NCBI GenBank assembly: GCA_016719785.1
Contig: JADJYJ010000004.1
Coordinates: 248,001 to 312,000, forward strand
Direction of reading: 5' to 3'
DNA length: 64,000 bases
Source of the DNA: Candidatus Amarolinea dominans
GTDB taxonomy: Bacteria; Chloroflexota; Anaerolineae; SSC4; Amarolineaceae
Shown: positions 16,779-26,035 of the stretch, one piece after another
Position numbering within the stretch: the first letter of the stretch is position 1
Layout of the letters: every line of letters begins with the position of its first letter
Made by a program: the position numbers and the translations under genes
The notes under the pieces: generated by a model
Database searches by the model: none
What the model saw: the letters and a program-made list of their open reading frames with translations, nothing else
What the model was told of the DNA's origin: nothing

Positions 16779-17252
16779 ATGGCATATCTTGTAAATTTCA
16801 CGGTCAACGGCGAGCGTTATTCCCTGGACGTTCCACCCTATTACACCCTCTTGCGCCTGCTGCGCGATCGCCTGGTGTTGACCGGCACCAAGAACGGCTG
16901 CTCGGCCGGCGAATGCGGCGCCTGCACCGTGCTCATGGACGGCGTACCGGTCAACTCCTGCCTGGTGCTGGCGCCCGAAATTGACGGCCACGACATCGTG
17001 ACGGTCGAAGGGCTGGCCCATGACGCGCAGCTCGATCCGGTGCAGGAGACGATGATCGAGTCGGGCGGGACGCAGTGTGGCTTTTGCACCCCGGGCATTC
17101 TGATTGCCGCGCGTGCGCTGCTCGATCGCAATCCGCACCCGACGGACTATGAAATCCGCATGGCGTTGGTGGGCAACCTGTGCCGCTGCACGGGCTACTC
17201 GCGCATCGTGGTTGCGGTGCAGGCGGCCGCGCAGCGCGGTCAGGCCGCCTGA
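16779..17252 (+). CDS. Molybdenum hydroxylase 2Fe-2S subunit (CoxS-like)
   Basis: A 157-residue iron-sulfur subunit. The plant-type 2Fe-2S cluster cysteines are Cys41, Cys46, Cys49 (CSAGECGAC) and Cys61; the second cluster uses Cys100, Cys103 (CGFC), Cys135 and Cys137 (CRC). It carries electrons from the molybdenum site to FAD. Length is typical for the family. Confidence 0.95.
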   Translation: MAYLVNFTVNGERYSLDVPPYYTLLRLLRDRLVLTGTKNGCSAGECGACTVLMDGVPVNSCLVLAPEIDGHDIVTVEGLAHDAQLDPVQETMIESGGTQCGFCTPGILIAARALLDRNPHPTDYEIRMALVGNLCRCTGYSRIVVAVQAAAQRGQAA

Positions 17253-17270
17253 GGCCAAGGAGCGTCACCC

Positions 17271-19610
17271 ATGAGTATCAAAAAAACAACGATTGTTGGC
17301 ACCAGTTTTCCACGCGTCGAGAGTCGCTCCAAAGTGACCGGCGCGGCGCAGTATGTAGACGACATGCAGTTTGGGCCAAACCTGCTCTACGGCCTGTTGA
17401 AGCGCAGCGAGCGCCCGCACGCGCTGATCACCCGGCTGGATGTGAGCAAGGCGCAGGCGCTGCCCGGCGTGCGCGTGATCGTGACCGGCAACGATTTTCC
17501 GGGGCTGACCGGCCTTTATCTCTCCGACCGGCCGATGTTCGCGGTGGATCGCGTGCGCTTCGTCGGCGAGCCGATTGCCGGCGTGGCTGCAGAAACCCAG
17601 GAAATCGCCGAGCAGGCAGCCAAGTTGATCGAAGTGGAATACGAGGACCTGCCTGGCGTTTTCGATCCTGAGTTTGGCGCCAGCCCGGACGCGCCGCTGC
17701 TCCATCCAGACTTGATCACCTACAAGTACGCGCCCTTCATCTTTCCGCAGGAGGGAACCAACGTCTCCAATTGGTTCAAGGTGCGCAAAGGCAATGTGGA
17801 TGAAGCCTTTGCCGAGGTTGAAGCGGCGGGCGGCATCGTCTTCGAACACAAGTACCGCGTGCCTCATGTGCAGCATGTGCCGCTGGAAACGCACGCGACC
17901 GTGGCGCAGATGGACGGCAACGGCAAGATTACGCTGTGGGCCTCCAGCCAGTCGCCCTTTGCCCAGCGCAACCTGATCGCCAAGGCCCTGGACCTCGGCC
18001 ATTCACGGCTGCGGGTGATTACGCCTTACGTGGGCGGCGGCTTCGGGGCCAAGGCCGGCGTTTCGATGGAAGGCGCGTGCGTGGGCATGGCGATGCGATC
18101 CAAGGGCCGGCCCGTGAAGCTGGTGATGACGCGCGAAGAGGAGTTCTACACCACCTTTGTGCGCCAGGGCCTGGTTGCCATCGTCAAGCTGGGGATGTTG
18201 CCGGACGGGCGCATCCTGGCGATGAAGAACACCTACTACTGGGATGGCGGCGCGTACACCGAGTACGGGGTCAACATTACCCGCGCGGCCGGCTACAGCT
18301 CGACCGGGCCGTACTATGTGCCCAACGTGTGGGCCGACTCGAAGTGCGTCTACACCAACCATCCCATTGGCGGCGCGATGCGTGGCTTCGGCATGCCCGA
18401 AATCCACTGGGCCATCGAACAGCACGTTGACCGCGCCGCGCGGCAGTTGGGTCTCGATCCGGTGCAGGTGCGCCTGCTGAACTGCATCAAAGAGGGCCAG
18501 GAAACGGTCACGGGCATGATCATGCACCCGACCGGCCTGAGCCAGTGCATTCAGAAGGCGGCCGACGCGATCGGTTGGGGCAAGCCGCGGCCGGCCAGCG
18601 GTCCGCACAAGGTGCGCGGGATGGGCATCGGCTGCATGTGGAAGGCGCCGGCCATGCCGCCCAACCCCGGTTCGGCCGCCACCATTCGCTTCAACGAAGA
18701 TGGCACCGCGCTGGTCAACGTGGGCGGCGTGGACATGGGCCAGGGCACCTTGACGATCGCCGCGCAGTTGGCGGCCGAGGGCCTGGGCCTGCCCATCAGC
18801 GACGTGCGCGTCAACACGGTGGATACCGACTACAGCCCCTATGAATGGCAGACTGTCGCCAGTCGCCTGACCTGGAGCATGGGCAATGCCATTCTCAACG
18901 CCGCGCAGGAAGCGAAGGTGCAAATCCTGGACATGGTGGCCGAAGCCTGGAGTGAGAATCCGCAGGACCTCGACATCATCGAAGGGCAGGTGGTCAGCTA
19001 CGCCACGGAGGAGTCCATCCCGCTGAAGAACATCGTCATCTACGGCATGCAGCGGCCGGATGGCACCTGGATCGGTGGCCCAGTGGTGGGCAAGGGACGC
19101 TTCATGCCCCAGTATGTGACGCCGCTCAACGCGGAGACGGGTCAGGGGCCGCGCGCGGTGGTGCATTTCACCACGGGCGCGCAGGCGGTGGAGGTAGAAG
19201 TGGACACCGAGACCGGCGAGGTGAGCGTGCTACGCATGGTGGCCGCGTTCGATGTGGGCAAAGCCATCAACCCGGACATGGTCAGGACGCAGATGGAAGG
19301 CGGCGCGGTGCAGGGCCTGAGCACCGCGCTGCTGGAAGAACTCAAGCTGGTCAAGGGCAAGCCGCTGAATCCAAACTTCACCGACTACCGCATTGCCACC
19401 ACCATTGATGCACCGCCGCTGATCGAGTCCATCATCGTGGAAGTGCCGCAGGACGACGGGCCTTATGGCGCACGTGGTATCGGCGAACACGCCATGGTGC
19501 CCACCGCGCCCGCCATCGCCAACGCGGTGACCGATGCGGTTGGCGTCTGGATTGATCAGATGCCGATCAGCGCACAGAGGGTGTGGGAGGCGATGAACGA
19601 GGAACGCTGA
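17271..19610 (+). CDS. Molybdenum hydroxylase large (molybdopterin) subunit
   Basis: A 779-residue catalytic subunit of the xanthine dehydrogenase/aldehyde oxidase family. It has the N-terminal hammerhead domain (KVTGAAQYVDD) and the cofactor-binding part with GGGFGAKAG, GGAMRGFGMPE and GVDMGQG, ending with the catalytic Glu739 in RGIGEHAMV. The active-site loop typical of aerobic CO dehydrogenase (AYxCSFR) is absent, so I call it a hydroxylase for an organic substrate, not CoxL. The neighbouring cyclase-family hydrolase supports a catabolic pathway for a heterocycle or similar compound. GGAG lies nine bases before the ATG. A terminator follows. Confidence 0.9.
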   Translation: MSIKKTTIVGTSFPRVESRSKVTGAAQYVDDMQFGPNLLYGLLKRSERPHALITRLDVSKAQALPGVRVIVTGNDFPGLTGLYLSDRPMFAVDRVRFVGEPIAGVAAETQEIAEQAAKLIEVEYEDLPGVFDPEFGASPDAPLLHPDLITYKYAPFIFPQEGTNVSNWFKVRKGNVDEAFAEVEAAGGIVFEHKYRVPHVQHVPLETHATVAQMDGNGKITLWASSQSPFAQRNLIAKALDLGHSRLRVITPYVGGGFGAKAGVSMEGACVGMAMRSKGRPVKLVMTREEEFYTTFVRQGLVAIVKLGMLPDGRILAMKNTYYWDGGAYTEYGVNITRAAGYSSTGPYYVPNVWADSKCVYTNHPIGGAMRGFGMPEIHWAIEQHVDRAARQLGLDPVQVRLLNCIKEGQETVTGMIMHPTGLSQCIQKAADAIGWGKPRPASGPHKVRGMGIGCMWKAPAMPPNPGSAATIRFNEDGTALVNVGGVDMGQGTLTIAAQLAAEGLGLPISDVRVNTVDTDYSPYEWQTVASRLTWSMGNAILNAAQEAKVQILDMVAEAWSENPQDLDIIEGQVVSYATEESIPLKNIVIYGMQRPDGTWIGGPVVGKGRFMPQYVTPLNAETGQGPRAVVHFTTGAQAVEVEVDTETGEVSVLRMVAAFDVGKAINPDMVRTQMEGGAVQGLSTALLEELKLVKGKPLNPNFTDYRIATTIDAPPLIESIIVEVPQDDGPYGARGIGEHAMVPTAPAIANAVTDAVGVWIDQMPISAQRVWEAMNEER

Positions 19611-19656
19611 ACGATGCGTGAGGGGTGAATTGATTGCGCCTTACGGGTGAGAGGTG

Positions 19657-19704
19657 GAGACCTGCGAGAGCCATTGAATGGGCTTGAGCAGGTCTCTTGT
19701 TTTC
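19657..19704 (+). terminator. Predicted intrinsic terminator after the molybdenum hydroxylase operon
   Basis: A stem GAGACCTGC/GCAGGTCTC (19657-19665 and 19688-19696) encloses a second small stem and is followed by TTGTTTT. It ends the upstream operon before the LacI promoter. Confidence 0.7.
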
Positions 19705-19714
19705 ATGGCACGAT

Positions 19715-19743
19715 TTGACAGATTTCCACAGACATAGTATAGT
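19715..19743 (+). promoter_or_regulatory. Sigma70-type promoter of LacI-family regulator 1
   Basis: TTGACA (19715-19720), a 17-base spacer and TATAGT (19738-19743): near-consensus. The perfect operator palindrome begins 12 bases downstream, in a position to block transcription start or escape. The leader to the gene at 19922 is about 170 bases and contains a second operator-like box. Confidence 0.8.
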
Positions 19744-19754
19744 AGGAGCAGCAA

Positions 19755-19770
19755 TTGGGAGCGCTCCCAA
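19755..19770. promoter_or_regulatory. CelR-like LacI-family operator, perfect palindrome
   Basis: TTGGGAGCGCTCCCAA. The inner 14 bases are identical to the operator known for CelR, a LacI-family regulator of cellulase genes in Thermobifida. A second box matching 12 of 14 bases (TGGTAACGCTCCCA) lies at 19892-19905, just before the regulator gene. Autoregulation is inferred. Confidence 0.7.
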
Positions 19771-19921
19771 GACCTTTACCCCGTCGAATGACCTGCTGCC
19801 GTTTTATGGTACGATATGGTCATTGAGTCGGGTTTTTCAGCTCCACGCAGCGCACCATTGCGGCATTTTGACCTGTTCTCGTTGAAATTTCTGGTAACGC
19901 TCCCAAGAAGAGGGCAATCAG

Positions 19922-21040
19922 ATGGCGCTCACGTTGGAACAAGTAGCCACATTGGCAGGCGTATCACGTTCGACCGTGTCGCGCGTGGTGAACGATCATC
20001 CCAATGTGAACGCGGAAACGCGCGAGGCGGTCTGGGGCGTGATCCACGAGCATGGTTTTCATCCGAACAACGCCGCTCGCACCCTGGCCAGCCGTCGCAG
20101 TCAGATGATCGGCCTGGTCATTCCTCAAGCACTGTCCACCGTTTTTTCCGACCCCTATTTTCCGATCCTCATCCAGGGTATTGCAGCCGCTTGCGAAGAG
20201 CAGGAGTATTATCTGATGCTTTCCCTCGTCAGAGCACAATCGCCCACCACGTTTCGGCGTTTGGTCGGCGGGGGGCACCTGGATGGCGTGATTGTGGCCT
20301 CGGCGCTGGCGATAGACCCCTTCGTGGATCGCCTGCTGATAGAGAACTTCCCTTTCGTGTTGATCGGACGCAGCTTGAGTGAGGCGCCCATCACGACCAT
20401 AGACGCAGACAACGTGCATGGGGCCACGATGGCGACCCAACATCTGTTGCGCCTGGGCTACAAACGCATTGCCACCATCAGCGGCCCGCAAGACATGGTT
20501 GCCGGCATGGATCGCCTGGAGGGCTTCCGCGTGGCGCTGCGCGCTGCGGGCACAACGCCTCCGCCTGAGTATGTGCAGGAAGGCGATTGGTCAGAATGGA
20601 GTGGACAGCGCGGTATGTCAACCCTCCTGAGTCTGGCCTCGCTCCCACAGGCGGTCTTCATCGCCAGCGACGCCATGGCGATCGGCGCACTCAAAGTGAT
20701 TCGTTCGGCCGGGATGCAGGTACCGGGTGATATAGCGCTGGTCAGTTTCGACGACATTCCGCTGGCGTCGTCCCTGGAAACACCGCTCACCACCGTACGC
20801 CAGCCGATTCATCAATTGGGATACACAGCCGCGTCGGTCCTGATTGACAGGCTCAGGAATAGCGATCGCGGCGGCGAGGCGACGGCCACACGCATTGTAC
20901 TTCCGACCGAGTTGGTCGTACGCGCGTCCTGTGGGCAGCAGTCGCGGTTTGCGGCGGCGCAGCGTCAACCAGACGCCAGAGACAGCAACACGCGTCACAT
21001 CAAAGGAGGTACACCCCAACCGGAACCGGTTCACGGCTGA
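19922..21040 (+). CDS. LacI-family transcriptional regulator 1
   Basis: A 372-residue regulator with an N-terminal helix-turn-helix (LEQVATLAGVSRSTVSRVVN, about residues 5-24) and hinge helix (NNAARTLASRR), then a periplasmic-binding-like sugar sensor domain with typical ends (VSFDDIPLASSLETPLTTVRQP). The last ~35 residues are a non-conserved extension. The CelR-like boxes upstream suggest it recognises TGGGAGCGCTCCCA. It is followed on the same strand by a sugar ABC transporter and a glycoside hydrolase, so it probably controls uptake of an oligosaccharide; cello-oligosaccharides are a guess from the operator only. Confidence 0.93.
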   Translation: MALTLEQVATLAGVSRSTVSRVVNDHPNVNAETREAVWGVIHEHGFHPNNAARTLASRRSQMIGLVIPQALSTVFSDPYFPILIQGIAAACEEQEYYLMLSLVRAQSPTTFRRLVGGGHLDGVIVASALAIDPFVDRLLIENFPFVLIGRSLSEAPITTIDADNVHGATMATQHLLRLGYKRIATISGPQDMVAGMDRLEGFRVALRAAGTTPPPEYVQEGDWSEWSGQRGMSTLLSLASLPQAVFIASDAMAIGALKVIRSAGMQVPGDIALVSFDDIPLASSLETPLTTVRQPIHQLGYTAASVLIDRLRNSDRGGEATATRIVLPTELVVRASCGQQSRFAAAQRQPDARDSNTRHIKGGTPQPEPVHG

Positions 21041-21122
21041 GATTCCCTTCATCCCTCGTTTTCCGGCCCCCGTGCGACGTTTGTCCCATTTACTTACTTT
21101 GCTTTGCTGTGGGAGAAGAAAC

Positions 21123-22595
21123 ATGAAGACTCGTTGGTTCGTTGTGGTGGCCCTGGTCATTGTGACCGGCCTCTTGTTGTCCGCCTGTGCGCAGCCGGCC
21201 CCCCAGGTGCAGATTGTCAAGGAAACCGTCATCGTGGAAGCGACCAAGATCGTGGAGAAAGTGGTCGAAGCCACCACGATCGTCGAGATTACGTCCACGC
21301 CGGCGCCGGATCGTGTGCAGATCACCTGGTACATTGGCCTGGGCGCGGGTGCGCAGCCTGCGCAAATCCCACTGGAGAAGGACTTCGTCGAGAAGTTCAA
21401 CAAGTCCCAGAACGAAATTCAGCTCATCCCGATCATCGTGGACAACAAGTACGCGCGCGACAACCTGACCGCGCAGATTGCCGCCGGCAACGCGCCCGAC
21501 GTCGTTGGCCCGGTGGGCACGGCCGGCCGCGCCGCTTTCCCCGGCGCCTTCCTCGATATCGAGCCGCTGATCAAAGAAGCGAATTACGATACGAGCGACA
21601 TTGACCCGGCCTTCCTGCAGTTCTACAAGGATGAGGGCAAACTGGTCGGACTGCCGTTTGCCATCTTCCCTGAGTTCGTCTACTACAACCAGGCCCTGTT
21701 CGACGAGGCCAAGCTGGCGTACCCGCCCCAGAAGTACGGCGCCAAATACACATTGGACGGCAAAGAGGTGGATTGGAACTTCGACACTGTGGCCGAAGTA
21801 GCCAAGCGCCTGACCGTGGATGCGCAGGGCAATGACGCCACCCAGGCCGGCTTCGACGCCAAGAACATCGTGCAGTACGGCTATATCACGCAGTGGTCGG
21901 AGCACCCGCGCGCCACCGGTTCGCTGTTCGGCGCCTTCTATCCAGTGGACAGCAGCGGCAACGGCTCCATTCCTGACACGACCGTGGCGGCATGGAAGTG
22001 GTACTACGACAGCATGTGGGGCAAGCAGCCCTTCCAGCCGAACCAGGCCGCGATTGACAGCGATCTGCTCAAGGGCAACGCCTTCAGCTCCGGCAAGGTC
22101 GCCATGGCCACCACCCACCTGTGGTACACCTGCTGTATTGACAAGGCCACCGTGCCCAGTTGGAATGTCGCCGTGATGCCATCCTATAACGGCAAGGTCA
22201 CCTCCAAGATGCACGGCGACACCTTCGCCATTCTGGGCGGCACCAAGCACCCGAAGGAAGCCTTCAAGGTCTACACCTACATGCTGACCACCGGCTCGGC
22301 CGACCTGTACAAGATCTACGGTGGTCTGCCGGCCCGCAAGAGTCAGCAAACCGACTTCTTCGCCAGCCTGGACGAGAAGTTTGCGCCAGTTAAGGCCAAC
22401 TGGCAAGTGGCGCTGGACAGCATCCCCTTCATGGACGTACCCAACCATGAACTGGGCACTCCGAACTATGCCAAGACCTTCGATCTGTTCAGTTCGCTCG
22501 GTAGCGACTTCCGCAGCAATCCCGACCTGAAATTCGACGAGCGCATCGCGACGTTCAAGAGCGAACTTGACAAGGTGCTCAAGGAAAAACCCTGA
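21123..22595 (+). CDS. Carbohydrate ABC transporter substrate-binding lipoprotein 1
   Basis: A 490-residue extracytoplasmic binding protein of the family-1 (MalE-like) type. The start at 21123 follows GGGAGAAG; the longer frame upstream runs through the end of the regulator gene. It has a lipoprotein signal with lipobox LLSACA, then a linker rich in VEK/VIVE repeats before the binding domain (ITWYIGLGAG). Aromatic residues typical of sugar sites occur throughout. A palindromic GAACCGGTTC (21023-21032) with the AAnCGnTT pattern of LacI operators lies 90 bases upstream. A terminator-like hairpin follows the gene. Confidence 0.92.
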   Translation: MKTRWFVVVALVIVTGLLLSACAQPAPQVQIVKETVIVEATKIVEKVVEATTIVEITSTPAPDRVQITWYIGLGAGAQPAQIPLEKDFVEKFNKSQNEIQLIPIIVDNKYARDNLTAQIAAGNAPDVVGPVGTAGRAAFPGAFLDIEPLIKEANYDTSDIDPAFLQFYKDEGKLVGLPFAIFPEFVYYNQALFDEAKLAYPPQKYGAKYTLDGKEVDWNFDTVAEVAKRLTVDAQGNDATQAGFDAKNIVQYGYITQWSEHPRATGSLFGAFYPVDSSGNGSIPDTTVAAWKWYYDSMWGKQPFQPNQAAIDSDLLKGNAFSSGKVAMATTHLWYTCCIDKATVPSWNVAVMPSYNGKVTSKMHGDTFAILGGTKHPKEAFKVYTYMLTTGSADLYKIYGGLPARKSQQTDFFASLDEKFAPVKANWQVALDSIPFMDVPNHELGTPNYAKTFDLFSSLGSDFRSNPDLKFDERIATFKSELDKVLKEKP

Positions 22596-22618
22596 TCCCG
22601 CTTCGTGGTTGAGCTGAG

Positions 22619-22661
22619 GAGAGGCGGGCGAAACACAGGGACCCGCCCGCCTCTCTTTCTT
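22619..22661 (+). terminator. Hairpin with T tract between binding protein and permease genes
   Basis: Perfect 12-bp stem GAGAGGCGGGCG/CGCCCGCCTCTC (22619-22630, 22644-22655), 13-base loop, then TTTCTT. It probably terminates part of the transcripts so that the binding protein is made in excess over the permeases. Confidence 0.75.
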
Positions 22662-22680
22662 GTCTGAGGAGGAGCCAGGC

Positions 22681-23634
22681 ATGAACATTCTGACGAAACC
22701 GAAGCCTGCCGCGCCGGCAAAACGCCAACTGACCCCAGGGCAGCGACGTGAGATCAACTGGGGGTTGATCTTCCTCAGCCCCTGGATCGTGGGCTTCCTG
22801 ATCTTCACCGCCATTCCGATGGTTGTCTCGCTGGTCATGTCGTTCACCAATTACAACCCGATTCAGGCAGACGCGACCCGCTTTGTCGCCTTCCAGAACT
22901 ACGGTCGCATCTTCGACGATCCGCAGGTGTTCAATGCCGTCGGCGTCACGCTGCGGTTTGTACTGATCTCAGTCCCGCTCAGTATCATTCTCCCCCTCGG
23001 TCTCGCTCTGCTCGTCAACGCCAAACAGCTCTTGGGTAAGAACGTCTTCCGTACACTATTCTACATGCCCTACATGATCCCGGTTGTGGCCGGCGTCATG
23101 GTCTGGGGAGGCATTCTCAACAGTGATTCGGGCTGGCTCAATCGCTTTCTGCAATGGGCTCTCGGGGTGCAAGGCCCGCAATGGCTGCAAGACGAAAATT
23201 GGGTTCTGACCGCCCTGGCTATCATGGGGTTCTGGGGTGTCGGCAACACCATGCTGATCATGCTGGCCGGCCTGCAGAATGTACCGACCGAACTGTACGA
23301 AGCGGCCAAGGTAGATGGCGCCACCGCGCCGCGCATGTTCCTCTCCATCACGGTGCCCATGATCTCCCCGATCATCTTCTACAACCTGACGCTTTCACTG
23401 ATCGGCACCTTTCAGTATTTCACCCAGGCCTACATCATCAGCAACGGGCGCGGCGACCCGAACGGCGCCACCATGTTCTACAACCTCTATTTGTACAAGA
23501 CCGCCTTTGCCTTTCTGGACATGGGCTATGGCGCCACGCTGGCCTGGATGATGTTCATCGTCGTCCTCCTACTCACCGTGCTGCTGTTCAAGACCCAGAA
23601 CCGCTGGGTTTATTACGCTGGAGGCAATGATTAG
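22681..23634 (+). CDS. Sugar ABC transporter permease 1 (MalF-like)
   Basis: A 317-residue inner-membrane permease. ATG at 22681 is preceded by GAGGAGGAG; an in-frame ATG at 22660 lies upstream of that site and is not chosen. Six hydrophobic spans are visible, the first being FLSPWIVGFLIFTAIPMVV. The cytoplasmic EAA loop reads ELYEAAKVDGATAPRMF, which contacts the ATPase. No ATPase gene is in this operon; such transporters commonly share an MsmK/UgpC-type ATPase encoded elsewhere. Confidence 0.93.
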   Translation: MNILTKPKPAAPAKRQLTPGQRREINWGLIFLSPWIVGFLIFTAIPMVVSLVMSFTNYNPIQADATRFVAFQNYGRIFDDPQVFNAVGVTLRFVLISVPLSIILPLGLALLVNAKQLLGKNVFRTLFYMPYMIPVVAGVMVWGGILNSDSGWLNRFLQWALGVQGPQWLQDENWVLTALAIMGFWGVGNTMLIMLAGLQNVPTELYEAAKVDGATAPRMFLSITVPMISPIIFYNLTLSLIGTFQYFTQAYIISNGRGDPNGATMFYNLYLYKTAFAFLDMGYGATLAWMMFIVVLLLTVLLFKTQNRWVYYAGGND

Positions 23635-23637
23635 GCC

Positions 23638-24720
23638 ATGTCCACCAAGATTCAACCCATCACCCGCTCGCGCTCCCTGGCCACACCGACCCATCAACTG
23701 CGCAAGCTCACAGGCGCAGGGTCCGTCACCCTGTTCGGCCTGCTCATTTTGCTGGCGTTTCTGCTGCCCCTCGGTTACATGTCGGTCACCTCGCTCAAGA
23801 GTCTCAAGCAGATTCAGGACCCTCATTCGCAGTTCCTGCCCTCCAGCCCGGTGACGGTGGACTACGCGGGCAAGCAGCTGCCGTTGCTCAATGTGCCTAT
23901 GCCGGACGGCAGCGTCCGCCAGTTGGCACTGCTCACCGCAGGACGAGAGGATAGCCAATTCCTTGACCCCGCCAACCTGGAGGCCGAACCGATTCAATGG
24001 GTTGGGCGCTGGCGCGTCCTGGAGGCGGTTTACAAGACGGATCCGACCTACGATAATTTCCCGTTGGCCTGGAACCAGATCAAATTTGGCCTGTTGTTTC
24101 GCAACACCTTCATCATCGCCATCTCCGGCACCATCGGAACCCTGCTCTCATCCATCGTCGTGGCCTACGGCTTCGCTCGCTTTCGGATCCCAGGCATCAA
24201 TGTGATCTTCCTGGTCCTGATGGCGACGATCATTCTGCCCAGCGAAGTGACGTTGATCCCCACCTACGTCTTCTTTCGGCTGATCGGTTGGGGCGGCACC
24301 TGGTGGCCCCTGATCATTCCGCACTTCTTCGCCAACGCCTACAATGTGTTCTTGTTACGCCAGTATTTCAGGGGCATTCCCAAGGACCTGGATGAGGCCG
24401 CGGCCATTGATGGCGCCAGCCCTCTGCGCATCCTGCTCAACGTCATCATCCCACAGTCGTGGCCGGCCCTGACCGCAGTGGCCATGTTCCACTTCTTCTT
24501 TGCCTGGAACGATTTCTTCAAGCCGCTGGTTTATCTGCAGGGACGCGAGGAGCTGTATCCCATCTCGGTGGCCCTGACCCAGTTCAACAACATCTACGCC
24601 ACGCAGCCCGGTATGCTGATGGCCGCGGCCATCATGGCGATTGCCCTGCCGGTCGTCATTTTCTTTCTCGCCCAGCGACAGTTCATGCAGGGCATCGTCA
24701 TCACCGGCGTAGACAAGTAG
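23638..24720 (+). CDS. Sugar ABC transporter permease 2 (MalG-like) with a large loop insertion
   Basis: A 360-residue permease starting three bases after the previous stop. Span 1 (LFGLLILLAFLLPLGYMSV) is followed by an extra ~75-residue hydrophilic segment (from about QIQDPHSQF to KTDPTYDNF) before the usual first core span (FIIAISGTIGTLLSS). The EAA loop reads DLDEAAAIDGASPLRIL. The insert is expected outside the membrane and could touch the binding protein. Apart from this insertion, length and spans are typical. Confidence 0.92.
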   Translation: MSTKIQPITRSRSLATPTHQLRKLTGAGSVTLFGLLILLAFLLPLGYMSVTSLKSLKQIQDPHSQFLPSSPVTVDYAGKQLPLLNVPMPDGSVRQLALLTAGREDSQFLDPANLEAEPIQWVGRWRVLEAVYKTDPTYDNFPLAWNQIKFGLLFRNTFIIAISGTIGTLLSSIVVAYGFARFRIPGINVIFLVLMATIILPSEVTLIPTYVFFRLIGWGGTWWPLIIPHFFANAYNVFLLRQYFRGIPKDLDEAAAIDGASPLRILLNVIIPQSWPALTAVAMFHFFFAWNDFFKPLVYLQGREELYPISVALTQFNNIYATQPGMLMAAAIMAIALPVVIFFLAQRQFMQGIVITGVDK

Positions 24721-24733
24721 GGCCGGGTACGTC

Positions 24734-26035
24734 ATGGCAAAATTACTGACCCTGCTGATCCTGGCGCTGCTGCTGGGGGCCTGCTCAGCTCCTCCCGCAG
24801 CGCCAACCGCCACGGTGCTGCCCGCCAATGCCATCCTTGTGGATGCCAGCCGCAGCCTGGGCGCGATCAGTCCCTGGGTTCTGGGCAGCAACCACGGCCC
24901 CTGGACTTTCCTGAACCCGCAGGCGCAGCCATTGGCTGCGGCCGCCGGCTTGGGCTACCTGCGCTTTCCGGGCGGCAATTGGGGCGACCTGAACGACATC
25001 GAGACCTGGCAGCTCGATCAGTTCGTGGCCCTGGCGCGCCAGCTCGGGGCCGAGCCGGCCGTCAGCGTGCGCCTGCGCAACGGTTCGCCAGAGCAGGCGG
25101 CCGCCCTGGTGCGCTATGCCAACGTGGATAAGGGCTATGCCATCCGCTACTGGAGCATCGGCAACGAACCGAGTCTGTACAAGGACTACGACGCGGCCCG
25201 CTTCAACCGCGAGTGGCGCGCCGTGGCCCTGGCCATGGCCGCGGTGGACGACCAGATCGTCTTCGTGGGGCCGGACACGCATCAGTTTACGGCCGATTTG
25301 GCCTCGAATCCCAAAGACGCCGCGGGCGCCGATTGGCTGACCTCATACTTGCAGGCCAACGGCGACCTGGTGGGGATCGTCGCGGTGCATCGCTATCCAT
25401 TCCCCAAAGGCGGCGATCAGCGCGCCCTACCCAGCGCGGCCGAGCTGTTGGCCAGCAGTGAGGAGTACGATCGTCTCATTCCCGCGCTCAAACAACTGGT
25501 GCTCACCACGACCGGGCGTGAGCTGCCCGTAGCCGTGACCGAGATCAACTCGAACTGGGCCAATGTGAGTGGCGGTGAGGCGACTCCCGAAACCTTCTAC
25601 AACGCGCTCTGGTGGGCCGACGCGCTGGGGCGCCTGATCCGCCAGCAAACGACCATCGTGGCGCAATTTTGCCTCACCACCCTGCCGGGCAGCGGCGAAA
25701 TTGGCTTGCTGGCCCGTGATGCACCGCGCCCGATCTACTACGTCTATCCGCTCTACGCCCGCCTGGGCGAAGAACAAATCTACGCGGAAACCCGCGCCCC
25801 CCAGGTCCTGGCCGTGGCCGCGCGTCGGGCCGATGGCGCGCTGACGCTGATCCTGGTCAACCGCAGCCCGCACGATGTCAGCGCCCCGCTCGTTCTGGCC
25901 GGTCACCCGGCCACTGCAGCCGCGGCTACCTGGCGCCTGGATCGTCAACACAACAGCACGCAGATCGCAGACACCCCTCTCGATGCACCGCTCCTCTTGC
26001 CCGCTGAATCAGTGACGCTGCTCATCATTCCCTGA
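24734..26035 (+). CDS. Clan-A glycoside hydrolase lipoprotein (GH39/GH51/GH79-like)
   Basis: A 433-residue lipoprotein (lipobox LLGACS, Cys17). The TIM-barrel pattern includes GYLRFPGGNWGDLND, the acid/base Glu145 in SIGNEPS and a likely nucleophile Glu270 in VTEINSNW, spaced as in clan-A retaining glycosidases. A C-terminal beta domain follows (LAVAARRADGALTLILVNR). It ends the ABC transporter operon and is probably exposed on the cell surface, trimming oligosaccharides before uptake. The exact GH family and substrate cannot be fixed by eye. Confidence 0.7.
   Translation: MAKLLTLLILALLLGACSAPPAAPTATVLPANAILVDASRSLGAISPWVLGSNHGPWTFLNPQAQPLAAAAGLGYLRFPGGNWGDLNDIETWQLDQFVALARQLGAEPAVSVRLRNGSPEQAAALVRYANVDKGYAIRYWSIGNEPSLYKDYDAARFNREWRAVALAMAAVDDQIVFVGPDTHQFTADLASNPKDAAGADWLTSYLQANGDLVGIVAVHRYPFPKGGDQRALPSAAELLASSEEYDRLIPALKQLVLTTTGRELPVAVTEINSNWANVSGGEATPETFYNALWWADALGRLIRQQTTIVAQFCLTTLPGSGEIGLLARDAPRPIYYVYPLYARLGEEQIYAETRAPQVLAVAARRADGALTLILVNRSPHDVSAPLVLAGHPATAAAATWRLDRQHNSTQIADTPLDAPLLLPAESVTLLIIP

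Noticed and set aside
17271..19610. Aerobic carbon monoxide dehydrogenase large subunit
   Set aside because: The AYxCSFR active-site loop of CoxL is not present; a general molybdenum hydroxylase call is safer.
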